A stretch of 64,000 bases of DNA from Cytobacillus dafuensis. Its GTDB lineage: Bacteria; Bacillota; Bacilli; Bacillales; Cytobacillaceae. The stretch lies in NCBI RefSeq assembly GCF_007995155.1, contig NZ_CP042593.1, positions 1,096,001 through 1,160,000 on the forward strand, read 5' to 3'. The stretch's first letter is position 1. Each line of letters opens with the position of its first letter. Under the pieces are notes generated by a model. It saw only the letters and a program-made list of their open reading frames with translations. It did no database searches and was not told the origin of the DNA. This document shows positions 42,051 to 50,807 of this stretch, piece by piece. The position numbers were made by a program, and so were the translations under genes.

Positions 42051-42561
42051 ATATTCGCTTCTAATTACCTATCAAAAGATATAGGTATTTTTAATTAGTC
42101 AGTGACTTAAGTTACATATTTTTCTTTTTGTTCAAAAAATCACTCGACTAGTTCTTGCAAATTCTTCTATTTATCCGCAATTAAATTAAAGCTTTTCTTA
42201 GTTAAAATCCAATCTAAAATCCTTCAAGAGTCTTTTGGAGGGGAAAATGTCGAATTAATGTTGAAAAATGACCTTAAACTTTTTAATTGGAAGACAAAAA
42301 ATAACACTATTAATCCTTGGGAATTCAATAAAATACAAATAGATGAAAAATTTCCTAATAATAAATATTCAGAAAACGGCAAACCTATTGAAAAATAGAG
42401 ACGCAAAGTCACAGATCTAAGGTATGAATTAGAGATTAGGTAATGTTTGTAGGTATTGTTGCATATTTTATAGTATGGCAACAATCTCTTAGATAGATCT
42501 AAGCTCCATACTAAGATGGCTGGATTGCCTGAGATACGATAAGTATTTTAGGGGGAATAAT
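42051..42561 (+). other. Region upstream of sinI, with a possible gene remnant
   Basis: The frame from about 42162 to 42401 is open and reads like coding sequence (KLKLFLVKIQSKILQESFGG, then NDLKLFNWKTKNN) before a TAG, but it lacks a good start and ribosome site. It may be a decayed 3' gene fragment. The sinI promoter must also lie in this region. Nothing else is supported. Confidence 0.4.
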
Positions 42562-42723
42562 GTGGTGGGGACTACAGTGAAAATGGAAGAATTAGATTTT
42601 GAATGGATGAAATTAATCGTTGAAGCTAAGAATATGGGAATAGAGAAAGAAGAAATAAGGGAATTTCTTCTGAAAAATGGAGCTAAGGAGCTAATTATAG
42701 AAGGTTGCCAAAAAATTGGCTGA
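42562..42723 (+). CDS. sinI: SinI-type antirepressor
   Basis: This is a 53-residue gene, shorter than usual gene-finder limits. The sequence ELDFEWMKLIVEAKNMGIEK, followed by EEIREFLLKNG, matches the SinI dimerisation helix-turn-helix hook (compare LDQEWVELMVEAKEANISPE in B. subtilis SinI). The GTG at 42562 has AGGGGG 6 nt upstream; an internal GTG or ATG at 42577 or 42583 is also possible. SinI binds SinR and frees biofilm genes from repression. It is followed by a hairpin terminator. It faces sinR convergently instead of preceding it in tandem. Confidence 0.8.
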   Translation: MVGTTVKMEELDFEWMKLIVEAKNMGIEKEEIREFLLKNGAKELIIEGCQKIG

Positions 42724-42730
42724 TATGCTT

Positions 42731-42806
42731 AAGTGTTTCTTAATGGGCATATAGCTATTTAAGAAATACTTTTTGGGCATATAGCTATTTAAGAAATACT
42801 TTTTTT
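42731..42806 (+). terminator. sinI terminator with a tandem 30-bp duplication
   Basis: AAGTGTTTCTTAA pairs with TTTAAGAAATACTTTTT. The right arm plus loop (30 bp starting GGGCATATAGC) occurs twice in tandem, at 42745-42774 and 42775-42804, so the left arm can pair with either. Confidence 0.75.
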
Positions 42807-42913
42807 ATTCGAAAGAAAAAGACGTAGAAGCGGGAGTAAACCCTTTGATCCTAACGTCTTTTTTAAAAAGTTTGATCATTTATGAAATAGCCTTAATCTA
42901 TGTAAGCAATCGA

Positions 42914-43243
42914 TTATTCTTTTTTACTCTGATCAATTCTCCATTTATTAAATTCGAGAAACTCTCTAAATTGTTCTTTTGTAACCCCAGAGTTCATTGC
43001 TTCTTGAACAATATCAATCCATTCAGAGTCTAATTCATCTGTATTTGGCTGTTCATGTATTAAATGATCTACAGGTATATTGAGTACTGCAGCAATTTTT
43101 TCAAGAAATTGTATAGAAGGATTGGTTTGTAAGTTTCTTTCGAGTGAACTTAAATAAGACTTGGCAACGCCAGCTTGTTCTGCAAGCTCGGATAACGACA
43201 TTTTCTTTTCTTTGCGAAGTATTTTTACACGATTACCGATCAT
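42914..43243 (-). CDS. sinR: Master biofilm regulator SinR
   Basis: This 109-residue protein begins MIGNRVKILRKEKKMSLSEL. Its DNA-binding helix region AEQAGVAKSYLSSLERNLQT, then NPSIQFLEKIAAVL, is almost identical to B. subtilis SinR. The C-terminal SinI-binding helices are present (LDSEWIDIVQEAMNSGVTKE, then QFREFLEFNKW). It represses matrix genes by binding GTTCTYT sites such as those before sipW. A palindrome GAACGAATTGTTC lies 68 bp upstream of its start, similar to the one before the SinR paralogue. Confidence 0.92.
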   Translation of the reverse strand: MIGNRVKILRKEKKMSLSELAEQAGVAKSYLSSLERNLQTNPSIQFLEKIAAVLNIPVDHLIHEQPNTDELDSEWIDIVQEAMNSGVTKEQFREFLEFNKWRIDQSKKE

Positions 43244-43310
43244 CCAATCTCACACACCTTATCAATAAGAATAAAATAATCATCAAAGCAAATAGGTGGT
43301 TCTATATCAA

Positions 43311-43323
43311 GAACGAATTGTTC
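43311..43323 (-). promoter_or_regulatory. Palindrome upstream of sinR
   Basis: GAACGAATTGTTC has the same GAAC-N5-GTTC form as GAACAATTTGTTC upstream of the SinR paralogue. It is a candidate autoregulatory site. Confidence 0.45.
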
Positions 43324-43474
43324 AAAATATATATTTACATATTAACATAAAATTTTAACAGATTAAAAAGAATATATACATATTTTTTGAAAAGAAATCG
43401 AAAAAATTTAAAAGGATTTATCGTGTGCATAGACTGTACATGAGTCAAATTAACTGGGCTAATCGAATAAAGAA

Positions 43475-43510
43475 AAATTAAAGTGCTCTCGTCATCTGAC
43501 GAGGGCACTT
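43475..43510 (-). terminator. Terminator of mnmH
   Basis: The minus-strand stem AAGTGCCCTCGTCA / TGACGAGAGCACTT includes the mnmH stop codon and is followed by a T-rich tail. Confidence 0.8.
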
Positions 43511-44550
43511 TGTGATTGAATGATTTGAATGACTTCTTCAACTGCCACATCAGTATCCTCTGCATTGATATGGTGAAAGGGCCCTTCGTAGTCAAGCTGT
43601 TTATGTGCATATCGGGGATCATAATATTTTTCTAATAGAATTTGAATGACTACTTGATAGTTTTGGCTCATTGCTGCATCATTTAATGCGGCAATGATTT
43701 CATTATCTTTGATACGTTTATCTATATGGGATAAGCGTTCGATTACTTTTTCATGAAACCATTTATCATGAAGATATGGCTTCACATACTCACGATAAAT
43801 TCGCTCTATTCGTGAGGATAATGATGCTTGAAGGTATATATTGAAGCCTTGATGCTTTTTATCTTGTAATTCATCAGGCTGAACTACTTTTCCGATCCGT
43901 TTACTTTCAGCTTCTACTAAGAAAAATGGTGAATCTTTGATTTCATTTAATGTTTGAAAAAGCAGCGAGTCAAAGGTTTTTTGATTATGACCCTCGAATA
44001 ATCCAAATGTTCCAAAGATGGAGCCACGATGGCCTGCGCATGCCTCTAAATCTATAACAGGCATGCCTCTTTCTCTTAGCTTTTCCAGCACCTCTGTTTT
44101 TCCCACGCCTGTCATTCCATGTATCGTAATGGCCTTTTCAGGTAATAAGCTTGGAATTTCCTCTAATATAAATTGACGATAAGCTCTGTATCCTCCTATT
44201 AATCGAGGGATGGATATACCTGCAAATGATAGAAATGTAGCAACGGCTTTACTTCGCATTCCGCCTCTCCAACAATAGATGACAGGTTGCATGCCTTTTT
44301 CCTTCAAGGCTTTTATTTGACCTAATATAGAAGGGAGTTTTGGTGATACCACTTCCATAGCCATCCATTTTGCTGCATCTGATCCTTCCTGCTTATAAAC
44401 AGTTCCGATGGTTATTCGCTCTTCATTTGTAAATAAAGGAATATTAACCGCTCCAGGAATTCTAAACTCGTCAAATTCACCTGGTGATCTAACATCAACA
44501 GGAACGGCATCTTTTAAGGTAAGGAATTGGTCAATACTTATCTCTCTCAT
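43492..44550 (-). CDS. mnmH: tRNA 2-selenouridine synthase
   Basis: This 352-residue protein replaces sulfur by selenium in the wobble 2-thiouridine of tRNA, using selenophosphate. The N-terminal rhodanese domain carries the catalytic Cys in VIYCWRGGMRSKA (about residue 94). The C-terminal P-loop domain has GMTGVGKTEVL (about 145) and SLEACAGHRGSIFG-like continuation. GGAGG precedes the ATG. It needs selenophosphate synthetase SelD, not in this window, so the organism should use selenium. Confidence 0.93.
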   Translation of the reverse strand: MREISIDQFLTLKDAVPVDVRSPGEFDEFRIPGAVNIPLFTNEERITIGTVYKQEGSDAAKWMAMEVVSPKLPSILGQIKALKEKGMQPVIYCWRGGMRSKAVATFLSFAGISIPRLIGGYRAYRQFILEEIPSLLPEKAITIHGMTGVGKTEVLEKLRERGMPVIDLEACAGHRGSIFGTFGLFEGHNQKTFDSLLFQTLNEIKDSPFFLVEAESKRIGKVVQPDELQDKKHQGFNIYLQASLSSRIERIYREYVKPYLHDKWFHEKVIERLSHIDKRIKDNEIIAALNDAAMSQNYQVVIQILLEKYYDPRYAHKQLDYEGPFHHINAEDTDVAVEEVIQIIQSQSALVR

Positions 44551-45016
44551 ACTATTTCCTCCGAGTCTACATCTATAAGTTTATTTTATCCATTCATGAA
44601 CAGATTGAAAACCCAATTGCATTTTGAATTAAAAATGTTTATTTTCTGTTTTTTAAAAGCTGTGTTAAAGCTCGGTTTTGGTATTTCTATTTTGTTGTTG
44701 ATTCTTGCTGCAGGCACGAGATCCTCGAAAATGCATGCGCATTTCCTTCGTGTGGTGTTTATTCGGGGGAGATAATTCAATGTCTTGCGGGAGAAGCGAG
44801 TCAAGGGAGAGAGACCCCACAGGAGCGCTCTTCGACGAGGAGGCTTCCAGACCGCCAGCTACGCTTTAGTGCCTGCAGCGGAAATCAACAGAGAAGTTTA
44901 TCATAGTTTATAAAAGAAAATTCATATAATTATCCTTTTTATGAAGGTGGAATATGAAGATGATTCGGTATAGTGGAGGGAGATAACAAAACGACTTTAG
45001 TACAAGGAGTTTTACA
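44551..45016. other. Intergenic region between mnmH and the three-component operon
   Basis: These 466 bp hold the second 244-bp dispersed repeat (44656-44898) and the promoters of two divergent genes. I see no gene. A short frame through the repeat is not preserved in the other copy. Confidence 0.5.
44656..44898 (+). repeat. Dispersed 244-bp repeat, copy 2
   Basis: It matches the reverse complement of 6385-6628. It begins AAAGCTGTGTTAAA. The inner ends GCTGCAGGCAC and GTGCCTGCAGC form inverted repeats about 150 bp apart, and CTTGCGGGAG / ACCCCACAGGAG form a weaker internal stem than in copy 1. GC-rich against AT-rich surroundings. Confidence 0.8.
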
Positions 45017-46018
45017 ATGAAAACCAAATGGTATTTCTTCATTCTGACGATTGTGACTGTTTCAGTCTTTATTAATAACTATCTTAACGTACATGAAAAT
45101 ACTCCATTTAAAGTGGGTGTTTTGATGATTGGCGATAGCAGACAGGAAAAGCTAACTGGATTAAAAAAAGGGTTGAAAGACCTTGGGTATGAGGAAAATG
45201 CAATCGATTTTGAAGTGAAAAATGCTAAGGATGATGAGGCATTGCTAGATAACAAAATTAATGAATTACTAAAAAAGAAGCCAGCTCTAATCGTCACTCT
45301 CGGCGGAGTTGAAACATTAGCCTTAAAGGAAAAAATGGAGGAGCAGAAAATAACAATTCCAGTCGTTTTTGCTGGAGTAGCTGCTCCAAAGGAAACTGGA
45401 ATCATTAATGATTATCGTTCTCCAGGCGGTCTTTTTACAGGGATAAATAATTTTCACACGGGTTTAGCAGGAAAAAGATTGGAGCTTTTTCATGAATTAG
45501 TCCCGTCAGTAAAGAGGTTTCACATTCTTTATGACAAGGACACTGAAGTAAGTGTATTGAGCTTGGAGAATACAATCGAGGCTGCTGCAGATCTTTCGCT
45601 TCAAATTCTCCCAACGAATGTAAGCGACCCAAATTTTGCAGAAAATTTAAGACGAAATTTACAAAAAAATGATGCAATGATAATCTTGCCAGGTTTCCGA
45701 ATTGAATCTCTTATAAAAGATATCTCTCAGTTTTCAAAGAAACACAAAGTACCTGTAATGGGGATATATGGCGATGAAGTAGAGGAAGGGTTTCTAGCAA
45801 GCTATGGAACGAGTTTTTATGACCAAGGTTATCAGGCTGCAAGATATGTAAGTCTTATCATTCAAGGGAATTCGCCTGCTGATATTCCTGTCGAGCTTCC
45901 TGACAGCATCCGCTTTATCGTAAACCCCAAAATCAAGGATGAGCTAGGGATTGAATTAAATAATGATCTTATGGATATTGCTGATTTCATTGATGATGAG
46001 AGTGAGGCAGGCCAATGA
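45017..46018 (+). CDS. ABC-type substrate-binding protein serving a sensor kinase
   Basis: This 333-residue protein has an N-terminal signal or anchor helix (FFILTIVTVSVFINNYL) without a lipobox Cys. The body is a periplasmic-binding-protein fold of the ABC_sub_bind family (VGVLMIGDSRQEKLTGLKKG, PALIVTLGGVETLALK, PVVFAGVAAPKETGI, FLASYGTSFYDQGYQAARY). No transporter genes accompany it. It overlaps the kinase gene by 4 bp, which suggests it binds a signal outside the cell and presents it to the kinase. The ligand may be the electron acceptor of the downstream reductase. Confidence 0.82.
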   Translation: MKTKWYFFILTIVTVSVFINNYLNVHENTPFKVGVLMIGDSRQEKLTGLKKGLKDLGYEENAIDFEVKNAKDDEALLDNKINELLKKKPALIVTLGGVETLALKEKMEEQKITIPVVFAGVAAPKETGIINDYRSPGGLFTGINNFHTGLAGKRLELFHELVPSVKRFHILYDKDTEVSVLSLENTIEAAADLSLQILPTNVSDPNFAENLRRNLQKNDAMIILPGFRIESLIKDISQFSKKHKVPVMGIYGDEVEEGFLASYGTSFYDQGYQAARYVSLIIQGNSPADIPVELPDSIRFIVNPKIKDELGIELNNDLMDIADFIDDESEAGQ

Positions 46019-48108
46019 TGATGAAGCGTCTAATAAATTGGTTTCTTTCACAACCGATTCGAATTAAGGTACTTGTCTTTGGGGTAATCATGTCAACCAT
46101 TCCTCTATTATTCATTAGCTATTACTATTACTCACATGTTAAAGCAGATCTACAAGTAAGAATTCTGGATAAACAAGAATTAATGCTTCAGATCTTATCA
46201 AGCGAAATTGAAATGGAGTTTAATCAAACATTCCAGCAACTTCAAATTTTCTCTTCTCTTAAACAGCATGAGAAAAATAAAGCAGCTTTCTATGAACTTC
46301 TCCAGCAAAATGAATCAATAGAAGAAGTAGTCGTGACCGATCACAAAGGATTCGTCGAAAAAAAGGTTTCCAGGTATAACCTAAATATGCCTGAATCAAA
46401 TGAGCAATGGTTCTCTGATACTATGTGGCTTGACTTCCAAACGAAAAATAAAGTTTATGGAGAAGTCGAATTTAATAGATATGGCCAGCCTGTGATGAAG
46501 CTTGCGATCCCATATGTAGAAAATGGAAATAGGGAAGGGATTGGAGTAGTTATTCAGCTCCAGAAGATCATAGGTCACATTTCTTCCATGAGACAGGAGG
46601 ATTCTGCCTACTTATATCTTATGGACCGAGAGGGAAAAGTAATTGCCCATCAGGACTACAGCAAACTATGGCAAAAAAGAACTGTGGAAACAGATCGCGA
46701 TGTACTGGGGTTAAAAACGGAAATTAGTGATCTAGGTTGGACAATGGTAATGGAACAGCCCGCAGAGACAATATATGAACCAATCAATAATATGTTTCAA
46801 AATGGATTATTCGCTGTAGCGCTTGTTACACTTATCGTCAGCCTAATTAGTATTTATGCAGGGTTTTATTTCACAACACCAATTATCCACATAGAAAAAG
46901 GGATGAATCATTTAAAAGCTGGAAAAAGGCCATCTCCGATTGGATTAATCCGTCATGATGAGTTAGGAAAGCTTTCACAAGCATTTAACGAAATGAGTGA
47001 GGAACTTCAAGAAAAGTCACTTCGGCTCGAGCAGGAAAAGGAAAGATTAAATGTTGTCGTAAATGGCATTGGTGCAGGCTTAGCGCTTGTAAGGAAAAAT
47101 TATAGCGTAACTTGGATGAATCCACGTCTGAGCAACTGGCTTTCAAATGAGGAAATTCATTTGCCGTGCTATACATTAATAGGTGGAAAGAATGCGCCGT
47201 GTGAAAATTGTCCGATTACTTATCCTGATATTGAGAGAAATGGAGAGATGATTATGAATATGAGTAGGGAAGGGGGGGAAGATAGGCTTTTTCGCCATAG
47301 GGTATTTGCGTTAAATCATGCGATTCAGGATGAGGGGGAATTCCTCGTTGTAATTGAGGATGTTACGAAACAAAAACAATGGGAAGAAAAGATCATTCAA
47401 ACGGATAAACTTAGTGCACTTGGCTTGATGGCATCAAGCTTTGCCCACGAAGTCAATAATCCACTTGCCACTATTAATGTTTATGCTGAGGATTTAAGTG
47501 ACAGATTAGCTTCTCCAGATGAAGAACTAGATGTGACTGAAATGTCCTTTTACTTAAGTAAAATTAAAGAAAACACGGAAAGATGCAAGCGAATAACTAG
47601 TAATCTATTGAATTTCTCTCGGAAGACAAACTGGACATTATCTCAGATCGATGTGAATAAAACGATTCAAAATAGCATAAGTCTCGTGGAATCATCATTA
47701 AAAAAGAAGCAAATAAAACTAAAGATTAAAATTGCAGAAGAATTGCCTCTCCTGCTCGGTGATAGCTTAAAGCTTATGCAGGTTCTTGTGAATTTAATTA
47801 ATAATGCGAGGGATGCAGTTGAAGAAACAGGCGTAATAGGTGTTGAAGCAAAAGCCGAAGAGAATTTTGTATCCATCCTTGTAATAGATAATGGCTGCGG
47901 GATTTCGAAAGATAGATTAGGCAAGATCTTTGATCCGTTTTATACGACGAAGCCAGTTGGAAAAGGAACGGGATTAGGATTATCTGTATGCTATGGGATT
48001 GTGGAGGAATTTGGAGGTACGATCGAATTTGAGAGTAAAGTAGGTATAGGGACAACTGTAAAAATTAGAATACCAGTTAGAAATATGAAAAAGGGGGAAG
48101 TGTCATGA
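46015..48108 (+). CDS. Membrane sensor histidine kinase with PAS domain
   Basis: This is a 697-residue kinase. TM1 (about residues 20-40) and TM2 (about 258-282) enclose an extracellular Cache-like domain. HAMP follows, then a PAS domain (about 345-455) with a Cys-rich loop LIGGKNAPCENCPITY that could bind metal or sense redox. HisKA has its phospho-acceptor in FAHEVNNPLATINVY (about 480), and HATPase_c shows NLINNARDAV, DNGCGIS and GKGTGLGLSV. It is coupled to the binding protein upstream and the NtrC-type regulator downstream (4-bp overlaps). The set forms a three-component system. Confidence 0.9.
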   Translation: MMMKRLINWFLSQPIRIKVLVFGVIMSTIPLLFISYYYYSHVKADLQVRILDKQELMLQILSSEIEMEFNQTFQQLQIFSSLKQHEKNKAAFYELLQQNESIEEVVVTDHKGFVEKKVSRYNLNMPESNEQWFSDTMWLDFQTKNKVYGEVEFNRYGQPVMKLAIPYVENGNREGIGVVIQLQKIIGHISSMRQEDSAYLYLMDREGKVIAHQDYSKLWQKRTVETDRDVLGLKTEISDLGWTMVMEQPAETIYEPINNMFQNGLFAVALVTLIVSLISIYAGFYFTTPIIHIEKGMNHLKAGKRPSPIGLIRHDELGKLSQAFNEMSEELQEKSLRLEQEKERLNVVVNGIGAGLALVRKNYSVTWMNPRLSNWLSNEEIHLPCYTLIGGKNAPCENCPITYPDIERNGEMIMNMSREGGEDRLFRHRVFALNHAIQDEGEFLVVIEDVTKQKQWEEKIIQTDKLSALGLMASSFAHEVNNPLATINVYAEDLSDRLASPDEELDVTEMSFYLSKIKENTERCKRITSNLLNFSRKTNWTLSQIDVNKTIQNSISLVESSLKKKQIKLKIKIAEELPLLLGDSLKLMQVLVNLINNARDAVEETGVIGVEAKAEENFVSILVIDNGCGISKDRLGKIFDPFYTTKPVGKGTGLGLSVCYGIVEEFGGTIEFESKVGIGTTVKIRIPVRNMKKGEVS

Positions 48109-49442
48109 GTCGAGTGCGACTTTTAGTTGTTGATGATGAAAAGGATCTGCTCGACCTGCTTGTTAAAAGATTAACGAGAAAAGGGTATGAGGTTCATTTC
48201 GCTGAAACGGCAGAGGATGCCTTGGTATTATTAAAACAGCAATTTTTTGATATTGCTATTTACGATATTCGTCTACCAAAGATGGATGGAATCTCCCTTT
48301 TAAAGGAAACAAAGAAAATGGAGCCTGAGACGGAAATTTTAATGCTGACAGGTCATGGAACGATAGAGACTGCTATAGAAGCAATGAAATTTGGCGCGTT
48401 TGACTATTTAACAAAACCTTATAATCTATCAGAACTAGAATTAACGATTAAGAAAGCTGAGGAAAATAAAAAGCTAAAAGTAAAAAATGAAAGTATGAAA
48501 AAAATTATTAAGCAGCATAATGAATTTCATATTATTGGAGAAAGCCCAATTTTTAAAGAAGTGCTCGCATTAACCCGCAGAATTGCAGATAGTGATGTCC
48601 CTGTTCTTATTGAAGGTGAAAGCGGAACAGGAAAGGAGCTGTTTGCGAAGGCTTTACATTATTGGAGCTGCCGTGCAGAAGAGCCTTTCGTAGCTGTTAA
48701 TTCAGGCGCCCTTCCGGAGCAATTGCTTGAAAGTGAGCTATTTGGGCATGTTAAAGGGGCTTTTACTGGAGCAAATCAAGACAAAAAAGGACTTGTCGAG
48801 GCAGCTGATGGGGGAACATTGTTTTTGGATGAATTAGGGGAAATGCCTCTAGCACTGCAAGTAAAGCTACTTCGTTTTTTAGAACTAGGAGAATTTAGAC
48901 GGGTTGGAGACGTAAGGGAAAGAAGAGTAAAAGTGCGGGTAGTTGCGGCAACGAATCGTAATATGGAGAAAGCGGTGGAAGAGGGGCATTTTCGAGAAGA
49001 TCTATTTTACAGATTAAATGTCGTCAGGTTATCGATTCCACCTCTAAGAAATAGAAAGGAAGACATTCCGTTATTAATTCACCACTTCATTAAGAATGGA
49101 AAGTCTCCAGAGAAATTGATTTCTGATGAAGCTCTGCTAGAGCTCCAAAACTATGAGTTTCCGGGGAATGTAAGAGAGCTGCATCATTTGATAGAAAGAG
49201 GCCAGTTATTATCGGCTGGTAAGCAAATTGAAGTGGAAGATTTATTGCTTCCGAACCGGAGCAGAGCAAATGGTCAAATAAAGCAAGATCTTCTTTGCTC
49301 ATTAGAGGAATTGGAGATAGAACATATTGAAAGTGTGCTAAATAATATGAATTGGAACAAAACCAAGGCGGCTGAGGTGTTAGGGATTAGTGTAAGAAAC
49401 TTATACCGGAAAATTGATCAATACAATTTAATTGAAGAATGA
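48105..49442 (+). CDS. NtrC-family sigma-54 activator
   Basis: This 445-residue regulator has a receiver domain (VVDDEKDLLDLL, phospho-Asp in IYDIRLPKMDG, about residue 53, and TKPYNLSELE). The AAA+ domain has Walker A GESGTGKELF, the sigma-54 contact loop GAFTGA, Walker B GGTLFLDELGEM and the arginine region RLNVVRLSIPPLRNRKEDI. A Fis-type HTH lies at the C-terminus (NKTKAAEVLGISVRNLYRKI). All parts for ATP-driven opening of a sigma-54 promoter are intact. A consensus sigma-54 promoter lies 140 bp after its stop, before tatA and the reductase genes. Confidence 0.95.
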   Translation: MSRVRLLVVDDEKDLLDLLVKRLTRKGYEVHFAETAEDALVLLKQQFFDIAIYDIRLPKMDGISLLKETKKMEPETEILMLTGHGTIETAIEAMKFGAFDYLTKPYNLSELELTIKKAEENKKLKVKNESMKKIIKQHNEFHIIGESPIFKEVLALTRRIADSDVPVLIEGESGTGKELFAKALHYWSCRAEEPFVAVNSGALPEQLLESELFGHVKGAFTGANQDKKGLVEAADGGTLFLDELGEMPLALQVKLLRFLELGEFRRVGDVRERRVKVRVVAATNRNMEKAVEEGHFREDLFYRLNVVRLSIPPLRNRKEDIPLLIHHFIKNGKSPEKLISDEALLELQNYEFPGNVRELHHLIERGQLLSAGKQIEVEDLLLPNRSRANGQIKQDLLCSLEELEIEHIESVLNNMNWNKTKAAEVLGISVRNLYRKIDQYNLIEE

Positions 49443-49453
49443 CAAAATGGCAT

Positions 49454-49486
49454 ATGACAATTCGACATAGTATGACAAAAAGTCAT
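49454..49486 (+). promoter_or_regulatory. Candidate enhancer sites for the NtrC-type activator
   Basis: Two palindromes of the form ATGAC-N5-GWCAT occur at 49454-49468 (ATGAC-AATTC-GACAT) and 49472-49486 (ATGAC-AAAAA-GTCAT), 18 bp apart. They lie about 100-130 bp upstream of the sigma-54 promoter, the usual distance for an upstream activating sequence. Confidence 0.65.
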
Positions 49487-49494
49487 GATTCATG

Positions 49495-49535
49495 AAGACG
49501 GACAGAAATTACTTATTTCTGTCTGTCTTTTTTTT
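49495..49535 (+). terminator. Terminator of the three-component operon
   Basis: AAGACGGACAGAAAT / ATTTCTGTCTGTCTT with a 5-nt loop and a run of T. It separates the regulator operon from the sigma-54 operon. Confidence 0.9.
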
Positions 49536-49581
49536 GCTGTAAAGAATGAGGATATAGCGTTTTTTTTAAGAATCTACATTT

Positions 49582-49597
49582 TGGCACGAAACTTGCA
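49582..49597 (+). promoter_or_regulatory. Sigma-54 (-24/-12) promoter
   Basis: TGGCACGAAACTTGCA is an exact match to the TGGCACG-N4-TTGCA consensus. It lies 39 bp before the tatA start and downstream of paired palindromes and of a GAFTGA-type activator gene. Confidence 0.93.
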
Positions 49598-49636
49598 AAA
49601 ATAATAAATGAACAATAAAAAAGGATGTGAAAGACG

Positions 49637-49843
49637 ATGTTATCAAACATAGGTATTCCAGGTTTAATATTAATTTTAGTTTTGGCACTTATCATTTTTG
49701 GCCCGAAAAAGCTTCCTGAAATAGGGAGGGCAGTAGGACAAACATTAAGAGAGTTTAAAAAATCAGCTCGTGAACTGACAAGTGAAGTTACAGAGGACAT
49801 TAAGGAAGATATAAAAGAGGCAAAAGAAACATTATCTAAATAG
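49637..49843 (+). CDS. tatA: Twin-arginine translocase subunit TatA
   Basis: This 68-residue protein has an N-terminal membrane helix ([16 protein letters not shown]), the hinge [21 protein letters not shown] and an acidic amphipathic tail, the complete TatA pattern. As first gene of the sigma-54 operon it presumably supplies a pore component for export of the Tat-dependent reductase encoded downstream. No tatC lies in the window. Confidence 0.93.
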   Translation: MLSNIGIPGLILILVLALIIFGPKKLPEIGRAVGQTLREFKKSARELTSEVTEDIKEDIKEAKETLSK

Positions 49844-49858
49844 AAAGGAGTTATCATC

Positions 49859-50767
49859 ATGGCCTTCAATTCAAATAATCATTTACAACCTGAAGATTAC
49901 TCAAAACTAGCAGATCAATTTGTTCCTGATTCCAATAAAGTGCTTGCTTCTAGTCCGTATGATTCTGAGTTAGGTAAGAATATGGCAAGAGATGCAAGAA
50001 AGGTCATTAATGGAAATTTAAAAATTGAAGATTTTCATAAAGTTTATTCAGCATCGCTTATCAAAGAATTTGGTGATCAATATGCTAGTGGACCGATTGA
50101 TACTAATCAAAGCTCTAAAGCTAAATCCGGAACAGGTCCCAAATGGGGGATGGTCATTGATTTAAAAAAATGTATTGGCTGTGATACATGCACGGTTTCT
50201 TGTAAAGCAGAAAACAGAACACCACCAGGAGTATCTTATAATGTTGTACTCGAAACGATTAAAGGTGATTTTCCTAACTTTTCAATAACGAATTTGCCGA
50301 AGCCTTGTATGCAGTGTGACAATCCTCCATGTGTTCAAGTATGCCCAACAAGGGCAACCTATAAAATGGAGAATGGAATCGTCACAATTGATAATGATCG
50401 CTGTATTGGCTGTCGTTATTGCATGGTAGCTTGTCCATATGGTTCAAGATCTTATGACTTTGGCACTAGCTATGAACAAGAAATGGTTGGTTTTAATGAT
50501 GTAACCAGCCCGGAATATGGAGTAGATCGCGGGAAACGCAAAAAAGGAGCAATCCCTGAGGAAACGGTTAGAAAGTGCAGTTTTTGTTATCATCGCCTCC
50601 AGCGGGGCGAAGAGCCTGCATGTGTGGAGACTTGTATTGGAGATGCACGTTATTTTGGAGATATGAATGACCCGAATAGTGTTGTGTCGAAGCTCGCAGC
50701 AAGCCCAAGAGCATTTCGTCTGAAGGAAGAACTAGGTACAAAGCCGAGAGTTGTGTATTTAAGATAA
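49859..50767 (+). CDS. Four-cluster ferredoxin subunit (B) of a molybdopterin oxidoreductase
   Basis: This 302-residue protein has an N-terminal extension of about 85 residues without cysteines. It then has the typical 16-Cys arrangement of NrfC/TtrB/PsrB-type subunits: CIGCDTCTVSC, CMQCDNPPCVQVCPTRA, CIGCRYCMVACPYG and CSFCYHRL..CVETC. It carries electrons between the membrane anchor and the catalytic subunit. AAAGGAG precedes the ATG. No Tat signal of its own is visible, so it would be exported attached to the catalytic subunit. Confidence 0.9.
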   Translation: MAFNSNNHLQPEDYSKLADQFVPDSNKVLASSPYDSELGKNMARDARKVINGNLKIEDFHKVYSASLIKEFGDQYASGPIDTNQSSKAKSGTGPKWGMVIDLKKCIGCDTCTVSCKAENRTPPGVSYNVVLETIKGDFPNFSITNLPKPCMQCDNPPCVQVCPTRATYKMENGIVTIDNDRCIGCRYCMVACPYGSRSYDFGTSYEQEMVGFNDVTSPEYGVDRGKRKKGAIPEETVRKCSFCYHRLQRGEEPACVETCIGDARYFGDMNDPNSVVSKLAASPRAFRLKEELGTKPRVVYLR

Positions 50768-50807
50768 AGAAGCAATCATTATAGCTTCAATAAAAGGAGT
50801 GGTTTTA

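Noticed and set aside
42162..42401. A complete gene in the sinI upstream region
   Set aside because: The open frame looks coding-like, but no start codon has a usable ribosome site, so it is recorded only as a possible remnant.
44527..44775. 82-codon plus-strand frame
   Set aside because: It is the same repeat in its other copy plus intergenic DNA; no ribosome site.
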